Source of the DNA: Flaviramulus basaltis
GTDB taxonomy: Bacteria; Bacteroidota; Bacteroidia; Flavobacteriales; Flavobacteriaceae
Assembly: GCF_900114265.1 (NCBI RefSeq)
Contig: NZ_FPKV01000001.1
Span: 620,001-684,000, forward strand
Direction: 5' to 3'
DNA: 64,000 bases
Part shown: in pieces, positions 61,184 through 64,000 of the stretch
Position numbering within the stretch: the first letter of the stretch is position 1
Layout: every line of letters starts with the position of its first letter
Notes under the pieces: model-generated
The model's database searches: none
The model's input: only the letters and a program-made list of their open reading frames with translations
What the model was told of the DNA's origin: nothing
Translations under genes and position numbers: made by a program

Positions 61184-62647
61184 CTAATCTTTAAACTTTT
61201 TTAAGATGTAAGTTTTAGTTTTTGGAATATAATTACCTAGAATAAAATAATCTTTATACTTAAAAATAGTTTTTGCTTCATTTAGATTATCTGGTTCCTC
61301 ATGATTCTTTATTTTATCGAAAATATTATCCTCTATTTCGCCTTTTATATGTTGATATCTTGAGTCTAACAAAGACTTAAATTGTACAGATTTTGTATTA
61401 GAATATGAGTTATAAGCAAAAAAAGTTGGATTAAAAAAAACATTAGCAGAACCTATAGTCGCTAAAGGAAAACCTCCAAAACCTCCCATTGGCATCATCA
61501 TACCTCCTCCTTTTATTTCTTTTTTACTTCCTAAAGTAACAACATGATTATCATTATGGCTATATGCAGAAACTCCAATATCTGCTGAGTTTACTTTTCT
61601 TAAAAACTTTTGAGAACCTTCTAATTCTCTATAATTGTCATAAAATCCACCTTCCTGAATAATAGGTGTGTTTTTAAAAGTTATCGAATCTTTGTCATTA
61701 ATTGTAAATCTTTTTAATAGTTTTCCTGAATTATAATTTTCTATATTTAGAACTAAAACACTTTTGGTTGCTGTTGTAGTAAATAAAATAGAATCATTTA
61801 TAAAAGAATTACTTTGCTTTTCTGAATGCTTAAGGTTTTCAAGTGGTTTTTTAAATAACTTTACATTGTAGCTGTAATTATTAATAGGGTCTATGGTTAG
61901 AATTTGAGTTATATCCCTGTTATTATCAAAAGTGAATACAAGTTTGTCATTTCTAGTATAAAGCTTAGTTTCTTCAGACGTTATTTCAATCGAACTAGGA
62001 GAATCACCATCAATTTTTTGCACATCACTACTTTTTATTCCTCCATTACTTTTAACAGTAAATAGATTATATAACGATACCTTTTTGTTTTTTCTGTTTA
62101 AAAAGCTTTCAGATGTTAAATTTAATTTAAACGGCTCATTAAATTTAATCCCATCAGAAGTGTAAAAATTCAATGTAGACGTCTCTTTAATAATTGTTAT
62201 TAAATAAAATATATTATTAATAGTTACCGTTTGTACAAATCTTTCATATAACCCTTTAGGTTCAAATTCATTTATACTAGAACTTTTATCATCGAAAGAA
62301 AAACTTATTGCAGCATATTTATTGTTATTCTTATTAGTTAAATATAAATTATAATTTGTACTATCTTTAATGCTGTACCCTATAAGTTTACTATATTTTC
62401 TTCTTTTATCTTCTGAAGTTAGTTTATTAACTACTTCTAATCTATTATTAAGTAAATAACCATAAACCTCTTTTGGAGTCATAAAAAACAAAGCTAAATC
62501 ATCTGTGGTTTCATTTACTACAGGAATAACTTCTTTTGTTAAGAATTTAGGGTCACTAATATCATTTTTAAATTCTGATATTTTTTCTTGAGAAAATATA
62601 TTTGTGAAAGAGCAAATTAGGATAAGAATACTGAATCTTATTTTCAT
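61184..62647 (-). CDS. Exported protein of unknown function with Met/Gly-rich segment
   Basis: 487 residues, not recognised. A signal peptide ends near TNIFSQ. The mature chain has repeated short strands (YNLYLTNKNNNKYAAISFSFDD, IFYLITIIKETSTLNFYTSDG) that suggest a beta-propeller-like fold. About residue 385 there is a striking segment, GGGMMMPMGGFGGFP, rich in Met and Gly and unlike the rest. No T9SS sorting domain is seen at the C terminus, which ends in KKFKD. Its stop lies close to the ferritin promoter region, and metG is on its other side. Confidence 0.6.
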   Translation of the reverse strand: MKIRFSILILICSFTNIFSQEKISEFKNDISDPKFLTKEVIPVVNETTDDLALFFMTPKEVYGYLLNNRLEVVNKLTSEDKRRKYSKLIGYSIKDSTNYNLYLTNKNNNKYAAISFSFDDKSSSINEFEPKGLYERFVQTVTINNIFYLITIIKETSTLNFYTSDGIKFNEPFKLNLTSESFLNRKNKKVSLYNLFTVKSNGGIKSSDVQKIDGDSPSSIEITSEETKLYTRNDKLVFTFDNNRDITQILTIDPINNYSYNVKLFKKPLENLKHSEKQSNSFINDSILFTTTATKSVLVLNIENYNSGKLLKRFTINDKDSITFKNTPIIQEGGFYDNYRELEGSQKFLRKVNSADIGVSAYSHNDNHVVTLGSKKEIKGGGMMMPMGGFGGFPLATIGSANVFFNPTFFAYNSYSNTKSVQFKSLLDSRYQHIKGEIEDNIFDKIKNHEEPDNLNEAKTIFKYKDYFILGNYIPKTKTYILKKFKD

Positions 62648-62684
62648 TAAAGTTTAGTTTTTGATAAATATAAGATTCTTTTTC

Positions 62685-64000
62685 TTAACTTACATGTAAA
62701 CCATTTGCTACATTAGAATCATCCGGATTTACAAATACTAATTTTCCTTCTGCTGTTTCTGTCATTAAAATCATACCTTCACTATCAACACCTCGCAACG
62801 CTCTTGGTGCTAAATTTACTAACACGGTTACTTTTTTACCAACAACTTCTTCTGGTGTAAAACTTTCAGCTATGCCAGAAACTATTGTACGCACATCAAT
62901 ACCTGTATCTACTTTCAAAACCAATAATTTTTTTGCTTTTGGCATTTTTTCAGCTTCTAAAATGGTTCCTACGCGAATATCTAGTTTTATAAAATCATCA
63001 AAAGTAATGGTGTCTTTTTGTGGTTCAATTTTTTTATTAGCAGCTTCATTAGCTTTTTTACTTGCTTCTAATTTATCGAGCTGTTTTTGAATAGCTTCAT
63101 CCTCAATTTTAGAAAACAATAGTTCTGCTTTTCCTATTTGGTGATTAGCAGGAATTAAAATATCTTTTGTTGATATATCATTCCATGAATTTTCTGTGTA
63201 AAGAAGAATACCTTTTAGTTTTTTAGAAGTAAATGGCAAAAACGGCTCACTTAAAGTGGCTAAAGCACTTGCTATTTGAAGTGCAACAAACATGATGGTT
63301 TTTGTACGTTCTTCATCTACTTTAATTTCCTTCCAAGGCTCTGCATCAGCTAAATATTTGTTTCCTAATCTAGCCAAATTCATTAATTCTTGTCCCGCCT
63401 CTCTAAATCGATAACGTTCTATAGAACTTGCTATAACATCTGGGTAAGCTTTTACAGTCGCTAAAGTCTCATCATCTACTTCTGAAAACTCAGCAGGTTG
63501 TGGAACAACACCTTCATAATACTTGTTGGTTAAAACCACTACGCGGTTTATAAAATTACCAAAAATAGCGACTAATTCATTGTTATTTCTTGCTTGAAAA
63601 TCTTTCCAAGTAAAATCGTTATCCTTTGTTTCTGGTGCACTCGCATTTAAAACATAACGCAAAACATCTTGCTGACCTGGAAACTCTTCTAAATATTCAT
63701 GCAACCAAACCGCCCAGTTTTTAGAGGTTGATAATTTATTGCCTTCTAAATTTAAAAACTCGTTTGCAGGCACATTATCTGGTAAAATATAACTGCCTTC
63801 TGCTTTTAACATGGCTGGAAAAATAATACAGTGAAATACAATATTATCTTTACCTATAAAATGCACTAATTTAGTGTCTTTATCTTTCCAATAAGGTTCC
63901 CAATCTTTCCCTTCGCGTTGTGCCCATTCTTTAGTTGATGAAATATAGCCAATAGGCGCATCAAACCAAACGTAAAGCACTTTGCCTTCGCCACCTTCCA
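62685..64000 (-). CDS. metG: Methionyl-tRNA synthetase, 5'-truncated by window edge
   Basis: The frame is open to the window's right edge; about 438 residues of the C-terminal part are visible. [14 protein letters not shown], the KMSKS-type loop [10 protein letters not shown] and the anticodon-binding helices are present. The C-terminal EMAP/Trbp-type tRNA-binding domain ([18 protein letters not shown]) is fused on, as in the long MetG form. It charges tRNA-Met. The N-terminal Rossmann half is off the window. Confidence 0.97.
   Translation of the reverse strand, partial: EGGEGKVLYVWFDAPIGYISSTKEWAQREGKDWEPYWKDKDTKLVHFIGKDNIVFHCIIFPAMLKAEGSYILPDNVPANEFLNLEGNKLSTSKNWAVWLHEYLEEFPGQQDVLRYVLNASAPETKDNDFTWKDFQARNNNELVAIFGNFINRVVVLTNKYYEGVVPQPAEFSEVDDETLATVKAYPDVIASSIERYRFREAGQELMNLARLGNKYLADAEPWKEIKVDEERTKTIMFVALQIASALATLSEPFLPFTSKKLKGILLYTENSWNDISTKDILIPANHQIGKAELLFSKIEDEAIQKQLDKLEASKKANEAANKKIEPQKDTITFDDFIKLDIRVGTILEAEKMPKAKKLLVLKVDTGIDVRTIVSGIAESFTPEEVVGKKVTVLVNLAPRALRGVDSEGMILMTETAEGKLVFVNPDDSNVANGLHVS

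Overview
The window is AT-rich chromosomal DNA from a member of the Flavobacteriaceae (Bacteroidota). Four things point there: type IX secretion (T9SS) sorting domains and a PorZ-like gene, TonB receptors with N-terminal carboxypeptidase-like domains, an atpD-atpC pair away from the other ATP synthase genes, and many Bacteroidota-type -7 boxes (TAnnTTTG) instead of TATAAT. The genus cannot be fixed from this sequence. No prophage, CRISPR array, rRNA or complete insertion sequence is visible; one tRNA (Asn) is present. Both edge genes are cut: glmS lacks its 5' end and metG lacks its 5' end.

Layout. 1-8.2 kb: glmS, a TonB receptor with a GDSL-type lipoprotein, then atpD-atpC closed by a strong terminator. 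8.4-15 kb (minus strand): glpD, an SOS-type set (umuC, then umuD, then an acetyltransferase), a DUF3157-like exported protein and an M61 peptidase. 15-23.3 kb (plus): a biotin cluster, bioF - DUF2007 - bioD - [GIY-YIG cassette] - bioA - ketoacyl synthase - NfeD-like - flotillin - bioB. The GIY-YIG cassette sits between palindromic repeats and looks like an insertion into the operon. A folded intergenic element follows bioB. 23.6-28 kb: a cupin/JmjC-like protein, a small barrel protein, recX and a T9SS cargo protein. 28-35 kb (minus): porZ-recO-TonB receptor as a tight operon, then gdhA.

35-42 kb: a small envelope protein, a cystathionine synthase-type enzyme, an RsiV-like lipoprotein, a DinB-like protein, an ArsC/Spx-like protein, a YtxH-holin-small protein trio, tRNA-Asn, rseP and an SCO protein. 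42.4-49.6 kb is a metal-transport region with two convergent Feo systems. The first is feoA-feoB plus a 45-residue Cys-rich protein. The second is a DtxR-type regulator, a membrane-anchored DtxR/FeoA hybrid, a FeoB split into separate GTPase and permease genes, and an outer-membrane barrel protein. The dtxR promoter carries repeated A/T palindromes that may be its operator.

49.7-64 kb: yraN, a TlpA-like thioredoxin, mfd, a TerB-like protein, two orphan membrane proteins between twin terminators, tex, an OmpA-like lipoprotein, a lipocalin-like lipoprotein, an unlisted 53-residue Cys-rich gene beside ferritin, ferritin, an exported protein of unknown function and metG. The window is mostly ordinary core genome. 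The parts most worth following up are the GIY-YIG/palindrome cassette, the split FeoB operon with its candidate operator, the ketoacyl synthase in the biotin cluster, the folded element at 23.46-23.54 kb and the Cys-rich mini-gene by ferritin. Protein families were assigned by reading the translations without any database search.
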